A stretch of DNA of 64,000 nt from Spirometra erinaceieuropaei (Eukaryota; Platyhelminthes; Cestoda; Diphyllobothriidea; Diphyllobothriidae): the NCBI GenBank assembly GCA_902702965.1, contig CACRXP010000178.1, positions 182,535 through 246,534 of the forward strand, written 5' to 3'. The notes under the pieces are model-generated. The model was not told the origin of the DNA, ran no database searches, and saw only the letters and a list, made by a program, of their open reading frames with translations. How positions within the stretch are numbered: the stretch's first letter is position 1; every line of letters begins with the position of its first letter. Below, piece after piece: positions 46,266-57,361 of this stretch. Position numbers and translations under genes: made by a program.

Positions 46266-48045
46266 GTAAGGCAAGCATGCAAGAAAATATTGAGAGAAGC
46301 AGCATTTCAAATGCCCTTGGCCCCCAGATGCCTTGCATGATTATGGGGCAAAACTGAGCGTCCAGTTAATGATCCGATCTCCGAAAATGCAACCACACTT
46401 TTGTGTTTCAGTTAGTTGTGGTCTGTGCTGTAGGACTACATCCACCATCACCAATGGACCTCTTGCTCTTTACTAACAACCAGCCGAAGTACTTCGAACT
46501 TCTAGTGGAACAGCGATATTTTGTGAGGTTGTATTCCACCTGCAGCTTAAACGCCCGTCTGCCAGTCCCGCGCTCATCAGCGTTACAAACCAGTCAAATT
46601 AAGTCTCATCTACGTCCAAGGCTAAAGTTGGGCCGAACGGTGGCGCCTAAGTCAGCTGAAGGGTAAGCACAAAATTGTGAGTGATCTGACCGTTCGAATT
46701 TCACGAGCGGCGATGACCACGGGATGCCGCACAGAGACGGCAGAGCACCGACAACGGGAGCGAAAATTAGCTCAAAGTGTGGCACACCTATGGCGACAGC
46801 GTCCATTCCACTCCCGGATCCTCTACCCACCTCACGCCGACGGCCAGACAACGTCAAGATGGTCAAAGGCGGGCCAGGTCGAAGTGGTTGACAGCCCTTA
46901 GCGGTCCGCCTCCCACGCATACCACACGCGGTCTGGTCCCAACAATGTGTGCCAGGCATTGGTAACCGCGTCTTAACTCTTATATCGCCGACTTAGACGC
47001 ATTATTTGTTCATTTCGCAGACACAAAGATTAGCTATTGAATTTGTTCACTAAGGGATCGGTATTCCTCTGGAAAAGAGAGCAATAATGTTGAGTTGAAT
47101 GCATACAAACCTCACAATTATTTGGTTAGAACCCGTCCGTCAAACCAAACGGACTCAAATGAACATGGGTCGACTCTTATCTGAAGATGCATTTTGCAGT
47201 TGTGACATAAATTTTAGGCGTATCGAAAGGATCTCGGCATTTAGTGCCGACCAAACATGTTTTCGGTATTCTCAGTGGGTTCATTCTCAGTGGTATTCCA
47301 CCACTACCAAAACAAATATGTTTGGGAAAATTAATTATCGATACGAACAAATGTTAAATGTCCTCCACGTTCAAGCTTTTTGTTAAAGTTATTATCCCTA
47401 GAATTCCGATTCCTAAATAAATTTTGCCGAATATATTGACAACGTGTTTATTCGAAATTGCCGCTCTGAAATAATGAAAAACCAGCTTTAGGACCGAAGC
47501 ATAGATGTTAATCTACCGGGATCTTATGGAAGAGAATACGATTGTTAAATTTCACTCTGATATCATAATAAGCGTTGCTTTACTCCTTTTAGGTTCCCCG
47601 ATATTAAATTATTCAAATTGTTTATCATTTTAGGTTCAATTCAATTGACATCTTTCTGAGTCTTCTATGCATAGATAAAATTAAAATGGCTATTTTATTC
47701 GAAAAACCGAGATTAAACGTTTGTTCTATTTACAACAGATTTACTCATTCCATGTAAATGAGTGACTAAACGGCTACTAAATGTTAAAGAATGCGAAGAC
47801 ATTGCGCCTTCCCTTGTCCTGTTTCCAAAAAACGATATCAGAGAATAACGACATAGGAAATGAAAACTTAATAGATGATGACTGGCAAGTCCTGAGAGAT
47901 ATTTGATTTCTAAAATCCGACCGTTAAAGTGCTAGCACATTTCGACGCAAAATTGTTTTTGAATAATCCTGCGTCAGCAAAATGTTCGAGTAGTGTGTTT
48001 GCGTGAGAATTCTGTTATCTTATTTCAAACCGATCGGCCCTGTAG
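46266..48045 (+). other. Gene 2 intron
   Basis: A GC-rich island at about 46675-46970 has open frames on both strands but no recognised domain; it may be a small repeat. tcacaattatttggttagaa (47112) repeats tcacacatatttggttggga (45967). Confidence 0.45.
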
Positions 48046-48238
48046 GATTCCTGCGAACGAAGGCATTACAAACAGCAGCAACCATCATCACAGTCGTTGG
48101 GATAGCTTATCTACTAGTGCTGGCAACTGGTTTTCTCCAGGGCATTCCGCAAATCCCCTCCACCTCTGACGTATATGGGAAAGGGGTGCGTACTAACCAC
48201 ACATTCAGCGGATATCTGGAACCCAATTCGAGTCTCAA
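48046..48238 (+). CDS. Gene 2 exon: transmembrane exon a
   Basis: 193 bases, phase 1 to phase 2, acceptor atcggccctgtag, donor AA|gtatgt. The protein is GFLRTKALQTAATIITVVGI then AYLLVLATGFLQG, one membrane span, and a tail with GKGVRTNHTFSGYLEPNSSL. It matches gene 1 exon a (23359-23566) in phase, span position and tail pattern. This is one of two alternative anchors for gene 2. Confidence 0.78.
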
Positions 48239-48362
48239 GTATGTATAACCTGCACATATGCCCTTCTAATGTTGATTTCTTGATCCAAAGGCTTCCTTTT
48301 ATCAGCGGGCAAGTAAAAAAACGATTAAATCTTGTTTTAGTGCTTTCGTCCGCATGTTTCAG

Positions 48363-48417
48363 AAGGAGGGATATGGAAAGAAGGAAATGACGGAACTTCC
48401 AACGCAACGGAGCGTCC
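48363..48417 (+). CDS. Gene 2 exon after TM exon a, shifted frame
   Basis: 55 bases between tgtttcag and a good donor (gtaagc). It is homologous at the DNA level to gene 1 23636-23712: acggaacttccaacgcaac against acggaacttcaaacacaat. It is 22 bases shorter, so in the expected phase it reads RRDMERRK and stops at TGA (48388-48390) instead of giving the counterpart of KFTELQTQSSA. Either gene 2 has a shortened basic tail, or this branch is decaying. Confidence 0.5.
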
Positions 48418-49974
48418 GTAAGCTTAATGTTCCATGCTCTAGTTTTAGCTATCAGGCGCCTTAAACCAAATAATGCAGGCTCCGGTAGTCATTGGGAACT
48501 TAATAACAGAAAGAATATCTTACTTTAATTAACTGAGTCAGTCGGACTGAACTGCTACATTTGTCCCTCATAAGATAAACGTCCTTAAAACAGAATTGAT
48601 TATACTCACCCTTCTTACTCATTAGGATTGATTTCAACCAAGTAACCACAGTATGTGCTCTTGCTTTCTTAAGAAGGTACACCGTACGATGTGCTCGAGT
48701 GAATAACAGGACGTTCTAACTCCTCTGCCCTGAAGGAGAATTATAATGGTTAAAATAATAGCGTCACCCGAAATAAATGCCGATGTGTGGTCTTAAATTT
48801 AAGCGTTATTTATTTAGTGCTTATAAGTCTGAGTAGTGTCCTTGCGTGAGAACTCTTTAATCTATGTGCCTTTGAATAAAAAACTAGGTATATTTTCTTT
48901 AGTCTTGACATGGATTTTGTTATTTGATTGGAATTATCGAAACGGGGGACAAGAAATCTGAAGGCACCGTGTTCGTCAGGGTATGCCGTATGCATTTCGC
49001 AAGCAAACCAACGCAACAATTGTCACCATAACTATCTATGGTGTTTATTTTAAGGTTTTAAATTCTCACAAGTGCAGGCATTTTTTCCTGAAACACTGTT
49101 CGGGGGATTTCGACCTCTCCGATCCCCATCGTCCGTGATGAACGATGAGTCTGTGTAAGACCATTTCAGCGCATCTGTTAAGGCATATTTTAGTCAGACC
49201 ATCGAAGAATTATCGGAGAAACGATATGTCGCATGGTCTAGTGTTCAGAAGCACGGAAACGGATAGATTAAATTGTTAAAAAATGATTTCAGGTGCCATT
49301 CCAATTTTAATTAGAAAGCCAAGATCAAACTTTCCCAATCTTAAGCATTTTTAAGTAGATGTGCGAGAAAGGTACTACTTCATTGCAATGTCTCTGAAAA
49401 TGAGAAATTGTTTTAACGTTAATAATGAATGCAAGCAACAATGGATTTCCCTGTGCTATATGCCAGTTTCTATGCTGATATCGAGCGTTTTCCTTGACAA
49501 ATTTTGCTGTATATGTGGCGGGGCGTAGTAGGGATTCATCACTTCGAGTCACTGGAACAAAGTGAGACCGTAACAGCGGATCTCTTGTATCAGCAATTAG
49601 AACGTTTGAGTCTACCTCTTACGCCAAGCACCCTGTGCTAACCAGTAGAAAAGGTATCGTTCTGCTGCATGAAATGTTAGGGAGGGGACATTCGCACAAT
49701 TATCTCTATGCACCCCCTTGTTCGCCATCCACTTGTACGTTGTCTGCATCCCCGCATTAATCCCTAGGCAAAGAAACTGTTTCGAAATATCGATGATGTT
49801 ATAACTCTTGAAGCCTTTGCATCAGAGCAAACATCCTTTTAAAAAGAGGATATTAAAAACTCAGTTTAAACAACGGGTGCAATGATTACTGGCGATTAAC
49901 ACACAATAGGCTTTTCAGTAAAAACCTTTGCTTGCCATTTATTAACGAGTGACATCACCTTCTGACACCCTCAA
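48418..49974 (+). other. Gene 2 intron
   Basis: Nothing recognised; antisense frames at 48500-48682 and 48810-49019 are unremarkable. Confidence 0.5.
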
Positions 49975-50955
49975 CACATACAGTGAATGACCGATCTCAT
50001 GAAATGTTGACCGAAATTCGGAAATTCCTTTTTGACTAGGAAAAATTAATTAGGTACCGTTACAAGATTAATTATCAAGCGACATAGTCCTGTAATATTT
50101 CTGACTCGCCAGGATGTCGGATTGTGAATACTTTTATTTTTACCTCCTACGAAAATCGTACTGCGTAAGAAATGACAACTTAGATAGCATGCATTAACAT
50201 TGATTTTGATGTTCTTATAAATTTAAATATATTTTACAGGAAATATGCATGAAAATATGCTTTCTTTTGCTCATTACGGTATCTTTGCATTTTATACCTG
50301 AAAAAGGGGTATATTTGGCTTTTGGAAAAGTTTTTTATTACGGGATTTTGAAGACCGTGCATTATCCATTCATACAGCATTGTACATGCACGTTTGACAA
50401 TGATTCTCATGAAATGTAGAACATGATCCGCATCCTTTGCAATATTTTGTGAACTCTGCATGGTATCCTCTTAAAATAAGAGAGGAATATATGAGTCTCC
50501 TTACGCCGACAGCATGCACCTTGAAAACTGAAATGGCTAAAAGCTTATGCAACGGCTGATCAGGCTCAGAGTTATACGGACGTTGGAAACTTTTCGAGAC
50601 CTAAATGTACCGTTTCTTCAGGTTTAAAATGTAAGGACAACACTATTGTCTACCAAAAGAACAAAATAAAGCATATTGTAATGGGTGTTTCCCATAAAAT
50701 ATATTTGAATTGATAGGAACATCAAAAATCAATGTTACAAATGTATGCTTTCTAAGTAGTAATTCCTTACCAAGTGCTGTTTCAATAGGAGGTTAAGAAG
50801 AAATGCATTCAAAAGCCGACATCCTGACAAGTCCGAAATCTTATAGGACTATGTCCCATGATAGTCAATATTATAAATCTCCACTAAGTAATCCTTCCTA
50901 CTAGAAAACGCATTTCAGAATTTCGGCTTACATTTCATGAGATTGGTTACTCATC
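49975..50955. mobile_element. Inverted-repeat element family, copy 6 (complete)
   Basis: About 980 bp in the intron before TM exon b of gene 2. Left terminus tgaatgaccgatctcatgaa with gttgaccgaaattcggaa, and right terminus cagaatttcggcttacattt followed by catgagattggt. The inverted match extends through gccaggatgtcggatt against aaagccgacatcctgac. Confidence 0.85.
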
Positions 50956-52059
50956 AGAAATGTCTATTAATTATACAGGATTCCGTTTTGTCTTCTTCTT
51001 GAGTTTTTGTTTGTTTCCGATATTGACAAACTGTAAGGACTGATCTATATGGCCTCCTAAAGAGGACACGGAAATAGGAATGTAAAAATAGCTGACCTGT
51101 AGTGAATTCCGGAAACGACGAAATATTCCCGTGTTCTAACCCAGCCAACAACCCTAACAAAAAACTAAACTGTTGCCCTATTTTTAATCTTAACTTTACC
51201 CTAAATCTGCAGTTAATACTAGTCCCTTTATTGACCCTTAAATTGTCCTGGTCTTATCCGACATGGATTTCAAATGTAGCCTTAGAATTAGTACCTTACC
51301 CTCAACCTATCACTAATATTCCTTGAGGCTGGCTCAACGTCACTCGTATTGCAGGCGGTTGCTTTTTTCATGCCCTGTTACATGGGCCATATAAGTCAGC
51401 ATTATCGAAATGGTTGACATCTAATTCCTTCCCCTACGCTAATGATACCGTATGTCCAGGTAGGTTTCATCTTTCCATGTTAACAAAACTCGTATAAACG
51501 TACAGAAAAATGAATTTCGCCAACCGTAATTAAGCGTTTGTCCGCACGTCTGAAAGGGAAAATCGACTCACATTCCATAGCGCAATGAAGCGTAATTGGC
51601 AGGTAATGGTCCAGTACATGTCAAATAGCCAGAACGTTCTCCATTTCTCCCACACCTTCTGTCAGCAGATAAATTATGGATTTCAACAGACGCTGTCATT
51701 TGGGAAAGGACGGATGATTCCTTGCCCATCAAGTAGAAACATATTATAGATCTTTCTTTCTCGGATGGATGCGAATATGCGAATCTCAGGGAAAGGAGGG
51801 ATGATTCCATGCCCATCGCGGTGAAGCATATTATAGGTCGTCCTTCCTAGAGGTCTGCCTTCAGTTAAGTTCCTGGAATCTGATAGCAAAATTGTTAACT
51901 TCTCTGACTTTTCCACCTTAGGCATGGCAGTAGAAACGTCATAAGAATTGCCAACACGTTGCACACAAAACATCCGGCCTCTGTGCAATGGCCAACCGTA
52001 GAGGCAAATAGATGGCGTAGCAATTGGTTCACCTTTTGGAATGTTCCTTACAATTTTTG
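50956..52059 (+). other. Gene 2 intron, left flank of Penelope-like element
   Basis: A C-rich strand with scattered ccctaa/taacc motifs (51130-51320) faintly resembles degenerate telomere repeats. A local repeat occurs at about 51700-51835 (gaaaggacggatgattcctt, gaaaggagggatgattccat). No gene. Confidence 0.4.
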
Positions 52060-53040
52060 TTCATGGGCAAAGTCGATAAGACAAGGTTACAAGATATTAT
52101 TAGTGACATTGACTTCTACGGTCGGCACTTGGACGATATTTTCTGCCCGACGACCACTGATAAAGTCCAAAAGATTGAAAGTGAACACCCCTGATTAAAG
52201 TTTTCTGCAGAGTTTGAGGCAGACAACGAAATCGCGTTCCTCGATGTTCTTCTGCACAGACAAGAGGATGGGTTTATCCAACGTAAGGCATTCCGAAAGA
52301 AAAATTGGACTGGATAATACACTTATTTTCACAGGTTTGTCCCCCTAAATATTAAACGCAATTTGGTCCCGGGATTGGCAGTTACAGTGCGGCGTATCTG
52401 CTCGCCTAAGACTGTTGAGGCAGAATCACAGCAGCTGAAGGATATACTTCACGAAAACGGATACCAAAAGATATTTAACCTCCGAAATGTAGGGGAGCGT
52501 ACTGAAAAGCACACAATGGCAACTGCAGAAAAGAAAAACTTATTTATAAGACTAACTCTTCAAGGGCACACAGTAAGTGGCATAGTAAAACGACGCATGA
52601 AGGCAGCGACCACTAGCGCTTTCCCCGCGGCGAATTTACCTGTACGTTTCACGAACTCTCCTCTCCTACGCTTGGGAGGTAAAGACCAACTACTGTTGAT
52701 GGCCACATCGGGGTGTATTTACTCATTCACTTGCTCCTGTGGAGTGAAATACATTGGCTGTCCAACGAGGCGCCTGGAAAAGAGAGTAGGTGAACACATA
52801 CCGGCCTGACTAGACAGAGGTGAAAACAAATGGATTCCGAGTTCCATCTTCGCACAACTTGTCGATACGAATCACCGAGTTGATGCCAAAGAAGAGTTTT
52901 AGATTGTCTATCGGACACCAGCAAGCCTACCCAGAGGCCTACGCCAACGGGTGCTAGCTACAGCCGAGGCTAGACAATCCAGTGCTATGCTGTCAGAAGA
53001 CGTTGACACAGGCGCTATGTCTTCCGTGGCCAACACCGCC
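52060..53040 (+). pseudogene. Penelope-like element: RT end plus GIY-YIG endonuclease, degenerate
   Basis: Plus-strand frames read SDIDFYGRHLDDIF (RT motif with the Asp pair, as in the RH.DD.F motif of Penelope-like RTs), then EADNEIAFLDVLLHRQEDGF and KNWTG, the usual FLDV and TWTG blocks, with stops between. Next comes an open frame (52363-52809) with RRICSPKT, LHENGYQKIF and the GIY-YIG endonuclease start SGCIYSFTCSCGVKYIG followed by R.LEKRVGEH. The tail (TAEARQ) resembles the EA.R end of that domain. The family combines an RT with this endonuclease. Internal stops show the copy is dead. It ends a few hundred bases before TM exon b of gene 2. Confidence 0.82.
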
Positions 53041-53400
53041 CCCAGGCGACAATAATGCGCCACCTCAACCTCCTGATGGCAGTGATGTATGGTCAACGTG
53101 CCCGACTTAAAAGCACCACTCACAGCATATGGCACCCTCCTCCTCACCCCCTGACATGGTGACCATAAAACGCCGAAGCTTCCATGCGGATGACGTGGGA
53201 ATGATGAGTGCTAATGGCCCATGAGTCACTTATAACTCTACGAACTTCGCATATTTTCAATTTCTATGTAGCTGCTTTGGCCTGACGATGCGTTACCGAA
53301 AACATAACAAAATGTCCCATCATGCGTCAACACACCGTCTGTACAATCGAAGTATCATCGTTGTACAATCCTGATTTGATATACTTTTGTGTTCTTTTAG

Positions 53401-53585
53401 AGATCCCGCAAGAGAAGGGCCTTCCGCCGTTTGCGATCGCCGCTACCACAATTGGAATCGTCTGCCTTCTGGCGCTGGTGATCGGCCTCTCTGTCCTAAT
53501 TAACCGCCGACGCGGCCGAAAAGAACACAGTTTAAACAGTGATTTAGTCGATTGTGCCATTTCCATAATCAATTCGGATAGTTAG
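53401..53585 (+). CDS. Gene 2 terminal exon: transmembrane exon b
   Basis: 185 bases, phase 1 in, stop TAG at 53583-53585, acceptor ttttgtgttcttttag. The protein is EIPQEKGLPPFAIAATTIGI then VCLLALVIGLSVLI, one membrane span, followed by NRRRGRKEHS, a basic stop-transfer cluster. It is clearly homologous to gene 1 exon b (ETLQEQGFSPAAIAVTVCGI... RRRRR), with QE.G..P.AIA.T..GI..L conserved. The tails differ: here LVDCAISIINSDS, there an acidic one. No convincing poly(A) signal follows within 300 bases. Confidence 0.83.
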
Positions 53586-53869
53586 ACCTACATCTAATGC
53601 CGATGATCCCAGCATGGTGTTGTGATAATGGCTTTATATACACAGTAGAATAGCATCACATATCTTCATTATCAAATAACATCAACGATCGCAGTTGACG
53701 CAGAACTCATCGGGCAGTAAATACGCCAACAATCACTCAAACTTCAAGACTGCCACAGATGGACGTAAACGCGTTGTTGACAAAGCTTAATAACTCATCT
53801 ATCTGTGACGAATATCATCCAGCCACCAAGCACGCACGTATCAGTCCCCAATGCACACAATTCCGTCGT
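53586..53869 (+). other. Downstream flank of gene 2
   Basis: Presumed 3' UTR and intergenic DNA. No AATAAA seen. Confidence 0.4.
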
Positions 53870-54115
53870 TGTTGCAAACGATTCACACCGTGCGCTCCCA
53901 GATAGTTAAGGCAGGCATGTTGACTTGCGCTTGATTTAGTTTTTGGTGGATACAGACTTGCACAGCACCTACCGCACTCTCTCCTCCCTCCTCTTGGACT
54001 CGGTGTCAAGACAAAGTCAAGAAGAACAGACGTGGGAGAGAGTGCAGGTGGATGGCACGGTCGAGCCCGCACCTTGGCGTTCCACTCCACACCCCCGTGG
54101 TCCCCACATTAAATG
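53870..54115 (-). repeat. Dispersed repeat B, copy 2 (minus)
   Basis: Inverse of 27100-27360: on the minus strand, gtgtggagtggaacgccaag, cgtgccatccacctg and gctgtgcaagtctg occur in the same order. Confidence 0.7.
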
Positions 54116-54959
54116 ACCGGGATTTTAACCAACAACAGAAATGGAGGCTGGCGCAGTCGAAACCGCCCGCAGGCTCTGTTGCCACGGAATGAGATTGCAA
54201 TAAAGGTCACATTGAGAAGGAGCCTTGGCAGACGGACTCTTAGACTACCGGTCGGCCGCTTCACACAAACAGTCAACACTGAACTGCCTGCGAAGTCTAA
54301 ATTGTCCCAGCAGTTGGCAACCTTCAAAGTCACGGCTTTCAGCGCACCGGAGTAACTTCAATCACTTCAGATTATTTATAGTGAGGGAAATGCGTTGAGT
54401 CGTCGACCTCATATTTCCTTCCAAGTACCAGGCCTCAGCCACTGTCCGGGCCAGTCAGTTGGCTAGTGCGGAGAATAGGCGGGGTTGCTGAAATATCTAG
54501 TGACCTTGTATTCGAGCGTCCCATACACGACTTGACCCCAAACATAAGCACCAGGATTCACCACAACGGGATTTTGGTGGCGTGCATCTCTCATGAGTCA
54601 AAGTGCCATAGGCCACGTTACGAAGGAGCCGCTGCAGCCTGGCTCTCAACCCACCAGTCCACCATTCCACACACACGCACTCACACACACACAAACTGGA
54701 CAGACTGCGTGGGCTGAGTTGGGGCGTCAGACTGCAGCCTTCAAAGCCACAGCGTTCGATGCGCCGTGATAGACTCAGACTCGAATCACGCAGGCTGCAA
54801 ATAGGTTGCATGGAGACGTTACTGAGACGCATACTTCCTGCTTGCGTGGGATGAGGTAATTTGATGCTTGCGGTGCATGAGAATGTTGCATGACGTAGGT
54901 GGAGGAAGACGTAATACTGTGCTCCAGCCGGCGGTTGTCTACTGTAGGTTTTTGTGAAT
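54116..54959. repeat. Direct repeat pair beside retrotransposon 3' end
   Basis: aggtcacattgagaaggagc (54205) and caaccttcaaagtcacggct (54318) recur as ggccacgttacgaaggagcc (54612) and cagccttcaaagccacagcg (54737), about 410 bp apart. A short (AC)n run sits at about 54670-54692. This may be the untranslated 3' part of related elements. Confidence 0.55.
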
Positions 54960-57361
54960 CCGCCGATGGCCTAATAGGCCCATGCGGTGGGTGAATGTGC
55001 GGGTGCGGTGAGGGCAGTTGAGTCGGATGCGGCGAGTGTATGTGGGCGTTCCAGGCACTGGTTCGCAAGCCCTGTGCGATGAATTAGCAAGCGATCGACC
55101 AGGCCGATGTATGAGGTGAATGTACGGGCCAGCAGACCTTGTTCCAGATGGTGGTTCAGGCGGTTGAGAAGAATGCGAGCGAAGATTTTTCCGGCAATGT
55201 TCAGCAAGAAATTGCCTCGGTGGTTGTCGCAGAGCTGGCAGTTTCCTTTCCGCTTGTATGGAGGCACGCTTGTGGCGTCTTTGAAATCCTGCGGGACTCC
55301 GCCTTGACGCCACATCCCCTGTAAGAGCGCAGTCAGTTTGTCCATTTGTCGGGGACAAACATGTTTGTAGACCTCAGCAAGAATCACTTCCGATTCGGGC
55401 GCTTTCTCACTGGAGAGCTACTGTAGATCCCTGATGGTTTCGTGAAGAGCGGAAGGGAGTTCGAGGTCGGCGTTGGTCTCCACTTGATTCAGACGGGGGA
55501 TGGCGGCGTCGGAGATGATGGAGGGAAGGTTGAGGACGCCTCTGAATTGCTTGCTAGATCGCTGTAGAATCTATCTTTTCAGTAAGTAGGGTACTGCCGT
55601 CGGCGCCTGGAGGAGGTGCAGTATCATTGGTTGGCGGATCGTGGACAGCTTTGATCACGGCGAAGATGTTCTTCCATTTGTTGCACTCCGTGTCCCATTG
55701 GACCTCTTCGGTCCTACGAACCGTCCAACGTCCTGCATCACGTTCAGACGCTGTTGCCGAAAGCTGCGACTACGGTAAAAGACTGGTCTGCTGTCATCGG
55801 TGGTACGGTTGACGTAGGCTTTATACAGGAGATTATTCTCGGCGAGTAGATTTCTGATCGCGGCGTCGTTTTTATCAAACCAATCCTGGTGTTGGCGTCT
55901 TGCGTGACCGTGGACAGCCAGGGCCGTGGACTAGTCTGTGTCCCGCTGGTGATTCCATCGGTTCTCCACGGAGGCGTTCTCGTCAGCGGCCCCAGCAGCA
56001 GCAGCGACTGGAAGGTTGGATAGCCGTTGAGATAGCTCGTTACCGAAATGAAGATGGTGAGCAAGCAAAAGCAGCGAAGCAATATACAACTTACCTGGGA
56101 ACCGCTTACCTTGAGGTCTCCTACGAGGCTGTAGGCGAATCCGCATGTTCGAGATGACGAGACAATGGTCGGTCCACCCGTCGGCAACCCGAATTGCCAT
56201 TTTCGCCAGCACGTCCCACTGGTTTCGTCTCCAGACGAGGACATAATCCAGCGGGTGCCAATGCCGCGACCAAGGGTGAATCCAGGTGACCTTCTCTCGC
56301 ATTTGGAGGCGGAAGTAGGTGTTGGTCAGAATGAGTCGGTGTTCGCCGCATGCCATTGTAGTTAGGACCATCGAGACTATCGTAACCCAGCACTCTTTTT
56401 TAGGCAGCCTGCTCCGTGCTGACGCGGGCGTTGTAATCATCAAGGACAATTAACTCGTCTGCCTTCGACACAGTCGCCAGGAGGGCGTGCAGGTCCTCGT
56501 AGAATTTGTTCCTTGCAGTTTCAGGGCTGATCATCGTAGGGGGGGGGGGCGGTGGACGATGACGGTGGTGGCGAATTTATCTCCTCGAAGCGGCAGGCGG
56601 AGGCTTACAAGGCGATCCTTGATATTTTTGCGGCAGACAAGGCAGTCGACCCACAATGTCGTTCCGGTTGACGAATGCGACGCCCGCGTTCAGTCGCTCC
56701 AGAAAAGGTGTAGCCGGCACTAACCTCCTCTAGTTGACCTTCTTCGGAGGACTGCATCTCCTTGAGTGCACACTGCCTTGGGGTGACCGCTCCAGAAGAA
56801 GGCGTATTCGGCACCCACCGCCTCCAGTTGGCCTTGCTCAGAGGAGAGGGTCGTGCTGAGTGCAGCAATGTCCACCTTGTAGGGCGCCAGTTCCTGAGTC
56901 ACTAGCGCTGTCCACCACTGCACTCGCTGGCTCTCCGGATTGTATAAAGGCGAACGAACATTCCAGGCTGTCATGGTGAGTGGTCTTACCCTACCAGTCT
57001 GACGGGTAGGGCGGCGGGTAGGAGGGGAAGAGAGCGAGAGAGTGGTCTGTCGGATTTGGTGGTTTCGACCGTGGGTTTTGCGTCTACGGCCACGGCCAGT
57101 GTGCAGACGGCGTAGGTCCCCAGCATTTGTTTAGAGCACCTTTTATAGTCTCTTCCCACTCGCGGGAGTGAGCAGCGCTTCCCTTATATAGGGCTACTCA
57201 TTTGTCCCAGACGGCTGCCGAACTCCACTTTTGTCGACGTCTTTTACTTATTGGGAGAACAACACGAGTTAGCCTGTCTACGACATTGCTGTAGGACTAG
57301 AAGGGACGGAGGGGGAGGGGATGGGAGAAAGGTAGAGAGACGGGAAGCAGTGAATTCCCGT
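54960..57361 (-). mobile_element. Degenerate non-LTR retrotransposon, copy 2
   Basis: Same family and orientation as 706-3513. Minus-strand reading order: 5' untranslated part (about 57361-56980), endonuclease (56974-56000, broken), RT fingers (55387-55140), then a jump to the C-terminal end. The RT catalytic part with the Asp pair is missing: NIAGKIFARILLNRLNHHLE is followed almost directly by SYIGLVDRLLIHRTG. The end (55050-54950) encodes RLNCPHRTRTFTHRMGLLGH then RRIHKNLQ, a C2H2-like zinc finger that has lost its second Cys. The element cannot move by itself. Confidence 0.85.
55931..56974 (-). pseudogene. APE-type endonuclease region of copy 2
   Basis: Minus-strand frames give WNVRSPLYNPESQRV and VDIAALSTTLSSEQGQL (N-terminal part; the usual Glu of SET is replaced), then LILTNTYFRLQMREK, LDYVLVWRR and ADGWTDHCLVISNMRIRLQP (the C-terminal DH motif of the fold). 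Just inside the N-terminal part a stretch of about 95 bases is present twice in slightly different versions (see findings). Frameshifts break the domain. Confidence 0.75.

Larger units (their letters stand above)
37943..53585 (+). other. Gene 2: paralogous linker-TM surface protein
   Basis: Supported exons: signal peptide (37943-38039), linkers (44928-45125, 45352-45555), TM exon a (48046-48238) with a short follow-on (48363-48417), and TM exon b with the stop (53401-53585). Two weaker linker-like exons lie at 41257-41354 and 42628-42733. The predicted product is a secreted-type precursor anchored by one membrane span with a long acidic, Ser/Thr/Asn-rich ectodomain. Unlike gene 1, no intact FnIII exon is seen between the signal exon and the linkers; only FnIII-like relics near 39195-39620. 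The introns have been enlarged by two inverted-repeat elements and a Penelope-like element. Whether the gene is expressed or partly decayed is open. Confidence 0.7.

Noticed and set aside
46606..46965. 117-codon minus frame in a GC-rich island
   Set aside because: Several frames are open on both strands here because of base composition; no motif.
51130..51320. Third copy of the telomere-like repeat
   Set aside because: Only scattered ccctaa-like motifs; the flanks of the other two copies are absent.
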